Shown piece by piece: positions 15,088-23,610 of a DNA stretch of 64,000 nt (position 1 is the first letter of the stretch; every line of letters begins with the position of its first letter). The notes beneath the pieces are model-generated. The model was not told the origin of the DNA. It saw nothing but the letters and a program-made list of their open reading frames with translations, and did no database searches. The translations under genes were made by a program, and so were the position numbers. The stretch is from Actinophytocola sp035634895 (lineage in GTDB: Bacteria; Actinomycetota; Actinomycetes; Mycobacteriales; Pseudonocardiaceae): assembly GCF_035634895.1 (NCBI RefSeq), contig NZ_DASQCC010000216.1:23850-87849 (forward strand). The letters run 5' to 3'.

Positions 15088-16344
15088 ATGCCGATCGACA
15101 AGCGCATCATCGCGACACTGGTCGCCGCGGCCGCGGCGTTCGCGGGTGGGGCCACGGCCTCGTCCGCGGACGTCGCGGCCGGCCGGCACGGTTCGTGGTT
15201 CACCTCCTGGTCGCAGTCCCAGCAGCAGCTTTCCGGCCGGGTGCTGGACAACCAGTCCGTCCGGATGATCACGCACCTCAGCCAGGGCGGTCACGCGCTG
15301 CGGATCCGCATCCAGAACACCTTCGGCACCAGCCCGCTGACCGTCGACGCCGCCACGGTCGCCCCCAGCGACGGCGGCCCGGCACTCACCGGCCCGGCCC
15401 ACGCCGTCACGTTCCACGGTCGCGGGAACGTCGTCGTGCCGGCGAAAGGCGACGTGTGGAGCGACCCGGTGCGCCTGAGCACCGAGCCGCAGGACGACGT
15501 GGCCGTGTCCATGTTCCTCGCCGGCCGGGCCGCGCCCGGCGAGCACGGCAGCGCCTTCCGGAACAACTACCTCAGCCCCGCCGGCTCCGGTGACCACACC
15601 ACCGACGCCGCCGGCACCGCCTACACCGCGACCACCGGCGCCACGTACCTGGTCAGCGCGGTCGACGTCGAGAGCTCCCGGCTCAGGGGCACGGTCGTCG
15701 CGTTCGGCAGCTCCGTGGTCGACGGCACCGGCAGCACCAACTGCGGCCCCGGCTGCACCGAGTTGGGCACCAACCGCCGCTGGACCGACGAGCTCGCCCG
15801 GCGCGTCGTCACCGAACTCCCCGCCGGCCGGCAGATCGCCATCGCCAACGCGGGTATCGGCGGCACCACCAGCTCCGCCGCCTGTCCGTCGATTCCCGGC
15901 CAGTTCGCCGGCCTCGACGCGCTCGCCCGGCTCGACCGCGACGTGCTCGCGCTGCACGGTGTGACCGCGGTGCTCTACTACTACGGCACCAACGACCTCG
16001 CCGACGCGTGCGGCGCCGACCAGATCCTGGCCAGCTACCGGGCGGTCTTCGCCCGGCTGCGCCACGCGGGCATCAAGGTGTACGTCACGCCGATCACCCC
16101 GCGGCCCGGCTACAGCGACCAGAACAACCTCGACCGGTACGCCGTCGGCACCTTCGTCAGGCGGGACAACGACTGCGGGGGCGCCTGCGACGGGACCATG
16201 GACTTCGACCAGGTGCTCAAGGACCCCATCCGCCCCAACGCCATCCTGCCCGCCTACGACATCGGCGACGGCATCCACTCGAACATCGCCGGCCAGCGGG
16301 CCCTCGCCGACTACGTGTCACTGCGGATGATCACGAGCCGGTAG
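15088..16344 (+). CDS. Secreted SGNH/GDSL-type esterase
   Basis: 418 aa. A signal peptide is visible (MPIDKRIIATLVAAAAAFAGGATASSADVAAG), with cleavage probably near residue 28-31. An N-terminal beta-rich region of about 180 residues precedes the SGNH hydrolase domain. Block I reads FGSSVVDG, with Ser replacing the Asp of the usual GDS while the nucleophile Ser is kept. Block III is YYGTNDLA and block V is DGIHSN, so Asp and His are present. Related secreted proteins deacetylate polysaccharides or cleave lipids. The gene is monocistronic, 64 bases after the isochorismatase-like gene. Confidence 0.87.
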   Translation: MPIDKRIIATLVAAAAAFAGGATASSADVAAGRHGSWFTSWSQSQQQLSGRVLDNQSVRMITHLSQGGHALRIRIQNTFGTSPLTVDAATVAPSDGGPALTGPAHAVTFHGRGNVVVPAKGDVWSDPVRLSTEPQDDVAVSMFLAGRAAPGEHGSAFRNNYLSPAGSGDHTTDAAGTAYTATTGATYLVSAVDVESSRLRGTVVAFGSSVVDGTGSTNCGPGCTELGTNRRWTDELARRVVTELPAGRQIAIANAGIGGTTSSAACPSIPGQFAGLDALARLDRDVLALHGVTAVLYYYGTNDLADACGADQILASYRAVFARLRHAGIKVYVTPITPRPGYSDQNNLDRYAVGTFVRRDNDCGGACDGTMDFDQVLKDPIRPNAILPAYDIGDGIHSNIAGQRALADYVSLRMITSR

Positions 16345-16376
16345 GACTCGGCGCGCGGGCGGCGTGGCCTCGCCGT

Positions 16377-16607
16377 TCAGTCGACGGGGCCACGCGCCGT
16401 CAGCATCACCCGGAGGACGTGCTCGACGGCGGAGGGAAAGGCGGCGCCGCGGAGCTCACCGCGGGTCGCGAGGTTGCGGGACGCGAAGTCCAGCATGTGG
16501 TCGGTGCCCATGCGGCGGACGACGAGGGCGGCGATCTCCTCGAGGTCGAGGCCGGGATGGTCGAGGCGCGTGAGCGCGAACTCGACGACCAGCTCCTCGT
16601 CGGTCAT
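16377..16607 (-). CDS. Small acidic hypothetical protein
   Basis: 76 aa from the ATG at 16607, preceded by a GAGGGAG ribosome site. Longer readings add an Arg-rich stretch with no site. The sequence is predicted mostly helical (TDEELVVEFALTRLDHPGLDLEEIAALVVRRMGTDHMLDFASRN) and is acidic in its first half. No domain is recognised. It converges with the esterase gene 32 bases away. The good ribosome site and clean codon bias support a real gene, but function is unknown. Confidence 0.55.
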   Translation of the reverse strand: MTDEELVVEFALTRLDHPGLDLEEIAALVVRRMGTDHMLDFASRNLATRGELRGAAFPSAVEHVLRVMLTARGPVD

Positions 16608-17020
16608 TGACTCCCTCGGTCGTACTCGCCGGCCGGACGGGCCGCGCACTGTGACGATTGTCCCTCATCCAGGGCTGCTTCGGCGAGCACCGCTCTTTTC
16701 GTGCTGGCCCGCAGGCGCGGCGCGTGTGGCGGAAATGCGTTGCGAACCGCGCGCGATTCGGCAATTGCGCGACGCCCAACGATTATCGATACCGTTCCCG
16801 CCATTCCCGAACCCGGACGCCCCAGGCGAACCAGCTCCATCGGCGCACGTCAACACCGATCTTCCACCAACGGAAAGAAACGGTGCCAGTCCCATGAGGA
16901 CCGCACCCGCGCAACAACTCGATCAAGATCGCGTCGAACATCACCATGTCTCGTGACACTACGATTTTACGTGCTAGAAACGACACCCACGGCTGACGGC
17001 ACGGGGGCTGAGCACGAGCG
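16608..17020. other. Intergenic region with no supported gene
   Basis: About 410 bases between a small minus-strand gene and the amidase. The middle (16740-16990) is less GC-rich than the surroundings. Open frames on both strands lack ribosome sites and actinomycete third-position bias, so none is called. It probably holds the divergent promoters for both neighbours. No clear palindrome or terminator was seen. Confidence 0.5.
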
Positions 17021-18286
17021 GTGGCAAGGAACGTGGACAAAGGTAGGACGAGCTGGCGGCCATGGTCGCTGCGCGAGCTCACCGGCGCGCTCGCCGCCGG
17101 CACGACGACTCCGGCCGAGGCGCTCGACCGGGCGTGGGCCCGGATCGCCGACACGGAACGGGAACTACGCGCGTGGGTCCAGCCCTACCTGCGGGATCCC
17201 GAGCCCGTCACGGGCCCGCTCGGCGGCGTGCCGCTCGGGGTGAAGGACATCATCGACATGGTCGGCCTGCGGACCAGGTGCGGCTCGGCACTGCGGGCGG
17301 ACGCCGAGCCCGCCACGGTAGACGCGCCGATCCTGACCGCGTGGCGACGGGCCGGCGCGACGCCGATCGGCAAGACCGTGACCGCCGAGTTCGCCTGCTT
17401 CGCCCCCGGCCCCACCCACAACCCCGCCGCGCCCGGCCACACCCCCGGCGGCTCCTCCAGCGGCTCGGCGGCCGCGGTCGCCGCCGGGCACGTGCCCCTG
17501 GCGCTCGGCACGCAGACCGCCGGTTCGGTGACGCGGCCGGCGTCGTTCTGCGGCGTCGCGTCGCTGGTCATGACCCACGCCCGGTTCTCGATGGACGGGG
17601 TCAGCGGCGTCAGCCCGAGCCTGGACAGCCACGGCGTGTACGCCGCGACGGTCGACGACCTCGCGCTGGCGTGGTCGGCACTGATGGACGAGCCGGACGC
17701 CGGCCTGGCCGAGCCGCGCCCGCCCCGACTGCTCGTGTGGACCGGCGCCGCGGGTCCGGAGATGGCCGGCGCGCTGGCGTCCGCACGCGACCGGCTGATC
17801 GCGGCCGGCGCCGTGGTCGACGACTTCCCCGCCGACAAGCTGGTCACCGAGCTGACGATCGCGCATCCGGTCGTGATGGAGTACGAGGCCGCCCGCGAGC
17901 GGTCCCACGAGCTGGCCGCCGGGTCCGCGCTGAGCGCACAGCTCGCGCGGATGCTGCGGGCGGGCGCGGCGATCCCCGACGGGGCGTACCACGCCGCCCG
18001 GCAGACCATCGCCGAGGCGGGCCGGGAGGTGGTCGAGCTGATGGAGCCCTACGACGCCGTGCTGGGACCGGCCGCGCCGGGCCCGGCGCCCGCCGGGCTG
18101 TCGTCCACCGGTGATCCGGTCATGAGCCGGCCGTGGCAGACACTGGGCCTGCCGGCCGTGACCGTGCCCGGCGCCCGCGGGCCGGCGGGGCTCCCCCTCG
18201 GCCTACAGCTGGTGGGACGCACGTGGCGCGAGGCCGACCTGCTCGCCACCGGCTGCTGGGTCGAGACCGCGCTGTCCGCCCCGTGA
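17021..18286 (+). CDS. Amidase-signature family enzyme
   Basis: 421 aa from a GTG at 17021; the start is uncertain because no strong ribosome site precedes it. The Ser-cisSer-Lys triad is readable: Lys in GVKDIIDMVG (about residue 74), cis-Ser in TPGGSSSGSAAAVAAG, and nucleophile Ser in GTQTAGSVTRPASFCG. The enzyme hydrolyses amides in the cytoplasm. It is shorter than GatA (about 480 aa), and no gatB or gatC is adjacent, so a catabolic amidase is more likely than a tRNA amidotransferase subunit. A small hairpin directly after the stop may end transcription. Confidence 0.87.
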   Translation: MARNVDKGRTSWRPWSLRELTGALAAGTTTPAEALDRAWARIADTERELRAWVQPYLRDPEPVTGPLGGVPLGVKDIIDMVGLRTRCGSALRADAEPATVDAPILTAWRRAGATPIGKTVTAEFACFAPGPTHNPAAPGHTPGGSSSGSAAAVAAGHVPLALGTQTAGSVTRPASFCGVASLVMTHARFSMDGVSGVSPSLDSHGVYAATVDDLALAWSALMDEPDAGLAEPRPPRLLVWTGAAGPEMAGALASARDRLIAAGAVVDDFPADKLVTELTIAHPVVMEYEAARERSHELAAGSALSAQLARMLRAGAAIPDGAYHAARQTIAEAGREVVELMEPYDAVLGPAAPGPAPAGLSSTGDPVMSRPWQTLGLPAVTVPGARGPAGLPLGLQLVGRTWREADLLATGCWVETALSAP

Positions 18287-18287
18287 C

Positions 18288-18301
18288 GGGCGGTGCCGCC
18301 C
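18288..18301. terminator. Short GC hairpin after the amidase stop
   Basis: GGGCG (18288-18292) and CGCCC (18297-18301) pair around a four-base loop, two bases after the amidase TGA. No T-run follows, as is common for actinobacterial I-type terminators. The stem is short, so this is tentative. Confidence 0.35.
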
Positions 18302-18505
18302 GATCAGGCCCCGGGGCACCTCGCCCGCCGGTTCCGGACTTTGGTGGGCCGACGCCGAGCGAGTAGGGATGCGTCGTCCGGCGGGCCGAGGAGGAACCTC
18401 TGCTGCTCGGCGTGCCCTGTTCGATGAACGTCGCGCCTTCAGCTTCGCGATTCGTCCACCTCCCCACTGGCGCGGGGTTCTCCCGTGGCACGTGGGAGGG
18501 CTCGG

Positions 18506-20179
18506 TCAGCCGCGGCGTGGCCTCGGCCGGGGCGAGGACTGGAAACGCTCCCGGCGAACCGTCGCCCGGCGACCCTTGATGCTGCTCCCCCGCAGTGCGG
18601 CGATCACCTCGTCCGCGGCCGACTCCGGGACCTCCACCAGCGAGAACCGGTCGGCGATCTCGATCGCGCCGATGTCGCGGCCGGTCAGCCGGGACTCGCC
18701 CGCGATCGCGCCCACCAGGTCCTGTGGCCGGATGCCCGCCGCGCGGCCGGTGCCGACGAACAGCCGGGTCATGCCCTCGCGAACGGGCTTGGCGCCACCG
18801 CGCTTTCCGCGGCCGGGGCGTTGCTCCGCCTCCGGGACGGCCTCGGGGATGTCCTCGACGTCGTCGTCGGCGGCACCGTTCGCCTCGTGGGCCAGCTTGA
18901 CCGCGGCGAGCGCCACCTCCATCACGTCGAACTCCTCCGCGAGAGGCTCGACCACGGCCCGGAAGCGCTCCAGGTCACCGGCCAGCAGGCTCTCCCGCAG
19001 CGCGGCCCTGGTCAGCTCCAGCCGGCGGGACCGCAGGTCGGCGACGGTCGGCAGCGACTCGACGGGGATCCGCCGGCCGGTCACCCGCTCGATCGTCTTG
19101 ATCATCCGGTGCTCACGCGGCTCGGCCAGCGTGATCGCGACGCCCTCCCGCCCCGCGCGGCCGACCCGGCCGACGCGGTGCACGTACGTCTCCGGCGCGC
19201 TCGGCACGTCGTAGTTGACGACGTGTGTCAGGTGCTCGATGTCCAGCCCGCGGGCCGCGAGGTCGGTCGCGACGACGAGGTCGAGCGTGCCCGCCCGCAG
19301 CCGGCCGACCACGCGGTCGCGGTGCTGCTGGTCGAGGCCCCCGTGCAGGCCCTCGGCGCGGTAGCCACGCCCGTTCAACGTCTCGGTGAGCTGGTCGACG
19401 GCCTCGCGGGTGCGGCAGAAGACGACCGCCGCCACCGGCGCCTCGACGTCCAGCACCCGGCCGAGCGCGGCCGGCTTGTGCCCGCGTGGCACCACGTAGG
19501 CGTTCTGCCGCACCAGCGCGACGTCGTCGTCCGTGGACTCCGAGCGGCCCAGCTCGATCCGGGCGGGCTCACGGAGGTGGCGGCGGACCATGCCGTTGAT
19601 CCGCGCCGGCATGGTCGCGGAGAACAGCAGGGTCTGCCGGCCCTCCGGGGTGTCGTTGAGGATCGCCTCGATGTCCTCGGCGAAGCCCATGTCGAGCATC
19701 TCGTCGGCCTCGTCGAGCACGACCATCTCCAGCGAGCTCAGCCGGAGCGTGCCGCGGGCGATGTGGTCGATGGCGCGGCCCGGGGTCGCGACCACGACGT
19801 CGACGCCGCGGCCGAGCGACCGCAGCTGCTGCCCGATCGGCTGGCCGCCGTACACGGGGACGACCCGCGCGCCGAGGTCGTGGCCGTAGCGGTGCATGGC
19901 CTCGGAGACCTGGACGGCCAGCTCCCGGGTGGGCACGAGCACCAGCGCGAAGGGCTCGACCTCCGTGCGGGGCCAGGTGATCCGCTGGAGGATCGGGAGC
20001 GCGAAGGCGGCCGTCTTGCCCGTGCCCGTCGCGGCCTGACCGACGAGGTCACTGCCGGTGAGCACGGGCGGGATCGCGAGGCGCTGGATGGGGGTCGGCT
20101 CTTCGTAGCCGAGGCGGGAGAGCGCCTGGATGAGCTCGGGCCGCAGGTTCAGCTCGGCGAAGTCCTGGCTTGTGGTCAT
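18506..20179 (-). CDS. DEAD-box ATP-dependent RNA helicase with DbpA-type RNA-binding domain
   Basis: 557 aa from the ATG at 20179 (MTTSQDFAEL), with ribosome site GAGGAGG. The Q motif (GYEEPTPIQ), Walker A ATGTGKT, PTRELA, DEAD box (VLDEADEMLDMGF), SAT and HRVGRVGRAGREG appear in order over about 380 residues. The last 90 residues before the basic tail (TRLFVGTGRAAGIRPQDLVGAI...IADRFSLVEVP) form the DbpA/CsdA RRM-like domain; the end is Arg/Pro-rich. It unwinds RNA in ribosome assembly or cold adaptation. A hairpin in the leader covers the ribosome site. It diverges from a small membrane-protein gene. Confidence 0.95.
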   Translation of the reverse strand: MTTSQDFAELNLRPELIQALSRLGYEEPTPIQRLAIPPVLTGSDLVGQAATGTGKTAAFALPILQRITWPRTEVEPFALVLVPTRELAVQVSEAMHRYGHDLGARVVPVYGGQPIGQQLRSLGRGVDVVVATPGRAIDHIARGTLRLSSLEMVVLDEADEMLDMGFAEDIEAILNDTPEGRQTLLFSATMPARINGMVRRHLREPARIELGRSESTDDDVALVRQNAYVVPRGHKPAALGRVLDVEAPVAAVVFCRTREAVDQLTETLNGRGYRAEGLHGGLDQQHRDRVVGRLRAGTLDLVVATDLAARGLDIEHLTHVVNYDVPSAPETYVHRVGRVGRAGREGVAITLAEPREHRMIKTIERVTGRRIPVESLPTVADLRSRRLELTRAALRESLLAGDLERFRAVVEPLAEEFDVMEVALAAVKLAHEANGAADDDVEDIPEAVPEAEQRPGRGKRGGAKPVREGMTRLFVGTGRAAGIRPQDLVGAIAGESRLTGRDIGAIEIADRFSLVEVPESAADEVIAALRGSSIKGRRATVRRERFQSSPRPRPRRG

Positions 20180-20188
20180 GATCAGCCT

Positions 20189-20210
20189 CCTCGGGCATCT
20201 ATGTCCGAGG
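20189..20210 (-). promoter_or_regulatory. Leader hairpin overlapping the helicase ribosome site
   Basis: In the minus-strand leader, CCTCGG pairs with CCGAGG, and the inner CAT/ATG bases can add three pairs. The 3' arm runs directly into the GAGGAGG ribosome site six bases before the ATG at 20179. The fold would hide the site when formed. The structure is seen in the sequence; temperature or autoregulatory control is inferred. Confidence 0.45.
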
Positions 20211-20318
20211 CAACGCCAACCGGAACGACCAGTAACCCATGATAGCGGCGGCCGTCGAGAACCGATCACGCGTGTGCGCCGTTCCGTGGTGGACACCGCA
20301 GTCTCGAGAAAGCTGGTC

Positions 20319-20843
20319 ATGACGACAGAACCGCACGCCGAGCCCGAGCCGGGACGGCGTTCCCCGTGGCCGTGGATGATCGCCGGCGCCGTGGTGGTGA
20401 TCGCGGCCGTGGTGGTCACCCTGGTGATCACGGCCACCGGCGCCGCCGACGAGAACACCGCCGGGAAGCCCCGAGCCGAACACGCCGGCTACGACCTGAG
20501 CACCCCGGAGGCGGCCGCGAAGTCACTCGTTGCGGCAGCGAAGACCGGATCGGGTGACACGCTGTTGGGGTTGGCATGCATCGGACGGCCGGCCTGCGCC
20601 GAAGTGCACGCGGCGGGACTGAGCCAGTCCGATCTCAGCATCGCCCAGAACACGATCCGCGACGGCGTCTTCGAACTGGCCGAACACCTGAAGCAGGCCA
20701 GATTCGCCAAGGCGGTCAACGGCGACGCACCAGGCACGAAGGACGTCCCGTACCGCACCCCCGAGATGAAGGGCGACGCGTACCTGACCCTCACCTTCGT
20801 CAAGTCAGGCCCCGACTGGCTCTACTACAACCCCACGCCCTAA
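20319..20843 (+). CDS. Single-pass membrane-anchored protein of unknown function
   Basis: 174 aa from the ATG at 20319. A short Glu/Pro-rich cytoplasmic tail precedes one membrane helix at about residues 20-44 (MIAGAVVVIAAVVVTLVIT). The rest would face outside and has a compact alpha/beta look (STPEAAAKSLVAAAKTGSGDTLLGLACIGRPAC ... AYLTLTFVKSGPDWLYYNPTP). That layout resembles actinobacterial DUF4878-like anchored proteins, a weak fold-level resemblance. Two nearby cysteines (LACIGRPAC) could form a disulfide. It ends 7 bases before a 22-bp tandem-repeat array. Confidence 0.7.
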   Translation: MTTEPHAEPEPGRRSPWPWMIAGAVVVIAAVVVTLVITATGAADENTAGKPRAEHAGYDLSTPEAAAKSLVAAAKTGSGDTLLGLACIGRPACAEVHAAGLSQSDLSIAQNTIRDGVFELAEHLKQARFAKAVNGDAPGTKDVPYRTPEMKGDAYLTLTFVKSGPDWLYYNPTP

Positions 20844-20849
20844 CCCCTC

Positions 20850-20970
20850 GCGAGTCCCGCACCCAAACACCGCGAGTCCCGCGTTCAAACACATCGAGTC
20901 CCGCGTTCAGACACAGCGAGTCCCGCAGACACGGCGAGTCCCGCGTTCAGACACAGCGAGTCGCGTTTTC
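20850..20970. repeat. 22-bp tandem repeat array, locus A
   Basis: Units begin at 20850, 20872, 20894, 20916, 20934 and 20956, so the period is 22 bp with one shortened copy (20916, missing GTTC). The consensus is GCGAGTCCCGCGTTC plus ARACAC plus one variable base. The last copy is degenerate. The array lies between convergent 3' ends, and the STAND gene actually terminates inside it (stop at 20947). The same unit recurs at 41114-41193. Confidence 0.85.
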
Positions 20971-23445
20971 GTGCAGATGGTCGGTGCCGCCTGGCAGGTC
21001 GTGATCCGCGTGGTCGGCATGATCCGCACGATCGGCGTGGTCGGCATGGTCCGTGCGATCGGCGTGGTCGGCGTGGTCGGCAGGGTCCGTGCGATCGGCG
21101 TGGTCGGCGTGGTCGGCATGATCCGCGTGGTCCGCGTGGTCCGCGTGGTCGGCGTGGTCCGCGTGGTCGAGCTTCGCGTGGATGGCGGCCACCTGCTCGG
21201 CGGGGCCGACCTGGGCAAGCAGCTCGGCCGCGCGGCGCCACGCGTCGCGGGCCTCGGGCAGGGCGCCGGCCGCCGCGGCCACGTCGCCGAGGTGATCGAG
21301 GGTCATGCCCTCCTCCGGAAGGTTGCCCGTCTCCCGGTACGCCTCGGCCGCGTGCCCGTAACACGTCCTCGCCTGTTCGTGGTCGCCCAGCTGGTGGTAG
21401 GCGTGGCCCAGGGTGTCCAACGTGTCCGCCGCGCCCTCCCGGTCGCCCAGCACCAGCTGTAGGTCCAGCGCCTCGCGGCAGTACCCGACCGCCGCCGCGT
21501 ACTCACCCTGCTGGCTCAGGCACCAACCGACGCTGTTCAGCGCCTTCGCCTGTCCGGCCGGGTGGTCCGCGGCCCGGTACCCGTCCAGCGCCAGCAGTGA
21601 ATGCCGCAACGCCGCCGAGTTCTGGTCGAACTGGTCGTACACCTCGGCCAGGTTGAGATGGGTGTGTCCCTGCCCGACCTGGTCGCCGAGCGCCGCGTAC
21701 CGGTCCAGCGCCTGCCGCAGCTGCGCCAGCGCGGCCTCCTCGCGCCCGACCCTCAGGTACACCCGCGCCAGGCCCCGGTGCGCGTATGCCTGCTCGCCCC
21801 GGTCCCCACCACGCCGGGCCGCCCGCAACGCCGCCTCCGCCGCGGTCACCCACTCCTCCCAGTACCCGGCGCGGTACAGGTACGCCGACAACGCCCGCGC
21901 CAGCCCCTGCACGTGCGTGTCGAAGCCGAGATCCCCGGTGACGGCGGCCAGCAACACCCGGTGCTCGGCCGCGAACCAGGCCAGCGCGCCCTCGACCTCC
22001 GCGATCTCCACGATCTCCACGGGTTCCGCGCCGGCCGGCGCGGGCAGCTCGAGCTCCGCCCGGTACGGGTCCAGCAGGTGGGCGGCCCGGTCGGCCGTCC
22101 GCAGGTAGTGGTCGAGCACCCGGTGCGTGGCCGCCCGCACGTCCCCGGGGCTGTCCGCCGCCAACTCCCCCGCGTACGCCCGGAGCAGGTCGTGGCAGGT
22201 GAACCGGCCGGGGCGGTGCTCGGTCAGCAGGCTGGCGTCCGCGAGGACACGCAACAGCCTGCGCGCCTCACCCACGGGCACCCCGGCGAGACCGGCCGCC
22301 GCAGCGACGCCGATGTCCGGTCCCGGATGGCCGCCCAGCAACCGGAACAGCCGCGCGGCCGCGGCGTCGAGACCGCGGTAGGACCAGGAGAACACCGTCC
22401 ACGGTAGGTCCAGCTCCCCGGCCAGGTCCGCCAGGGAGAAGCCGGGCTGGAGTGCCGCCCGCGCGGCCACGACCGCGAGGGCCAGGGGCAGCCCCGCGCA
22501 GACGGCGACGATCCGGTCCACCGCACGGGGTTCCGCGAGCACACGGTCCGGGCCGACACGGTCCGCGAGCATCGTGCGTGCCTCGCTCGGCGTGAGCAGG
22601 GCCAGCGGCACCGGACGGGCACCGTCGGCCGCGACCAGGCCGGCGAGCCGGTCGCGGCTGGTGACCAGTGCCAGGCAGCCGGGCGAGCCGGGGAGCAGCG
22701 GCCGGACCTGCTCGGCGTCGCGTGCGTTGTCCAGCAGCACCAGCATCCGCTTACCCGCCAGCAGGCTGCGGTACAGGCCGGTCAGCCCGTCGGCGGTGGC
22801 CGGGATCTCCTTCGGTGGCACGGCGAACGCCTCCAGGAACCCACGCACCGCCTCGGCGGGCGTCAGGGGCGCGTCGGGACCGTAGCCACGCAGGTTGACA
22901 TACAGCTGCCCGTCGGGGAACCGGTCCGCCGCCCGGCACGCCCAGTGCACGGCGAGTGTCGTCTTGCCGACGCCGGCGGTCCCGCCGACCACCGAGACGG
23001 CACCGCGCTCGGCGAGCTGGTCCAGGGCCGCCAGCTCGGCCTCGCGGCCGGCGAAGTGCTTGGGCGCCGCCGGTAGCTGTCGTGGCCGCACGCGCCGGTC
23101 GAGCTCGGCCCGCGCGGACGCGGCCAGCCGGCCGGCGGCCTGCGCGCCGTCCACCGCGCGCAGCATCGCGAGATGACGCTCGGTCCACCGGTTGAGGTCG
23201 ACCATGTCCGCCGGCAGCGGCGGCTCGGCGTGCGTTGCGCAGGCGGTCACGAACGACGCGACGAACTCCCACTCCGGCAAGGATCTCGCGTTGAGCTTGT
23301 CGCTGATCGTGCTGCGGGGCAACGGATGCGGCAGCTCGGCGGTCAGCACGACCAGCCGGTTCAGCGACGGTTCCCCTGCCCGTGCACGCAACCGCTTCAG
23401 CTCGCCGACGAAACGGGTCACCGCGGTGCGTCCGGCATCGGTCAT
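20947..23445 (-). CDS. STAND (NB-ARC) ATPase regulator with N-terminal HTH-like region, TPRs and His-Ala-Asp repeat tail
   Basis: 832 aa from the ATG at 23445, which has an AGGAAGG site; an in-frame ATG at 23475 has none. Residues 1-90 form the degenerate XRE-like module common in actinobacterial NB-ARC proteins (FVGELKRLRARAG...RSTISDKLNARSLPEWEFVASFVTAC). Walker A is GGTAGVGKTT, Walker B-like LVLLDN, followed by winged-helix and GLPLAL motifs. About five TPRs span residues 520-745. From about 760 to 816 the chain is nearly pure Asp-His-Ala triplets, with about 15 histidines. The protein ends inside the 22-bp repeats. It is AfsR-like in layout without a SARP domain. It probably senses a ligand or partner through the TPRs; target unknown. 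Confidence 0.85.
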   Translation of the reverse strand: MTDAGRTAVTRFVGELKRLRARAGEPSLNRLVVLTAELPHPLPRSTISDKLNARSLPEWEFVASFVTACATHAEPPLPADMVDLNRWTERHLAMLRAVDGAQAAGRLAASARAELDRRVRPRQLPAAPKHFAGREAELAALDQLAERGAVSVVGGTAGVGKTTLAVHWACRAADRFPDGQLYVNLRGYGPDAPLTPAEAVRGFLEAFAVPPKEIPATADGLTGLYRSLLAGKRMLVLLDNARDAEQVRPLLPGSPGCLALVTSRDRLAGLVAADGARPVPLALLTPSEARTMLADRVGPDRVLAEPRAVDRIVAVCAGLPLALAVVAARAALQPGFSLADLAGELDLPWTVFSWSYRGLDAAAARLFRLLGGHPGPDIGVAAAAGLAGVPVGEARRLLRVLADASLLTEHRPGRFTCHDLLRAYAGELAADSPGDVRAATHRVLDHYLRTADRAAHLLDPYRAELELPAPAGAEPVEIVEIAEVEGALAWFAAEHRVLLAAVTGDLGFDTHVQGLARALSAYLYRAGYWEEWVTAAEAALRAARRGGDRGEQAYAHRGLARVYLRVGREEAALAQLRQALDRYAALGDQVGQGHTHLNLAEVYDQFDQNSAALRHSLLALDGYRAADHPAGQAKALNSVGWCLSQQGEYAAAVGYCREALDLQLVLGDREGAADTLDTLGHAYHQLGDHEQARTCYGHAAEAYRETGNLPEEGMTLDHLGDVAAAAGALPEARDAWRRAAELLAQVGPAEQVAAIHAKLDHADHADHADHADHADHADHADHADRTDPADHADHADRTDHADHADRADHADHADHDLPGGTDHLHENATRCV
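20985..21175. repeat. 9-bp coding repeats giving a His-Ala-Asp tail
   Basis: Tandem copies of a 9-mer close to GTCGGCGTG (plus strand) encode Asp-His-Ala triplets in the minus-strand STAND gene. Variants CCGTGC and GATCCG give Asp-Arg-Thr and related units. Such repeats expand by slippage, so length may vary between strains. Confidence 0.8.
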
Positions 23446-23610
23446 GCCCCCGGAACCTTCCTGTCGTTCGGACATCCCGGACAGGGCGCCCAACCTACCG
23501 CTGGCACGCTGCGAAAACCGCTCACGGTCGGAAACCGGTGTCCGGAGTTTCGCCGTACGGCCCGGGCGCACAGCATGATCGTCGCCGCACACCGTCGAAG
23601 GAGGTACGGC

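Noticed and set aside
16362..16395. Bidirectional terminator GCGTGGCC/GGCCACGC between the SGNH esterase and the small gene
   Set aside because: The right arm lies inside the coding end of the small gene and an 18-base loop with no T-run follows; too weak to call.
17021..18286. GatA subunit of the tRNA-dependent amidotransferase
   Set aside because: Too short and without gatB or gatC; called as a general amidase-signature enzyme.
18485..20242. Plus-strand frame opposite the helicase
   Set aside because: Pure complement of the helicase coding sequence with no recognisable motif.
20850..20970. Possible CRISPR array
   Set aside because: The 22-bp units are directly abutting with no unique spacers and no cas genes are nearby; this is a simple tandem repeat.
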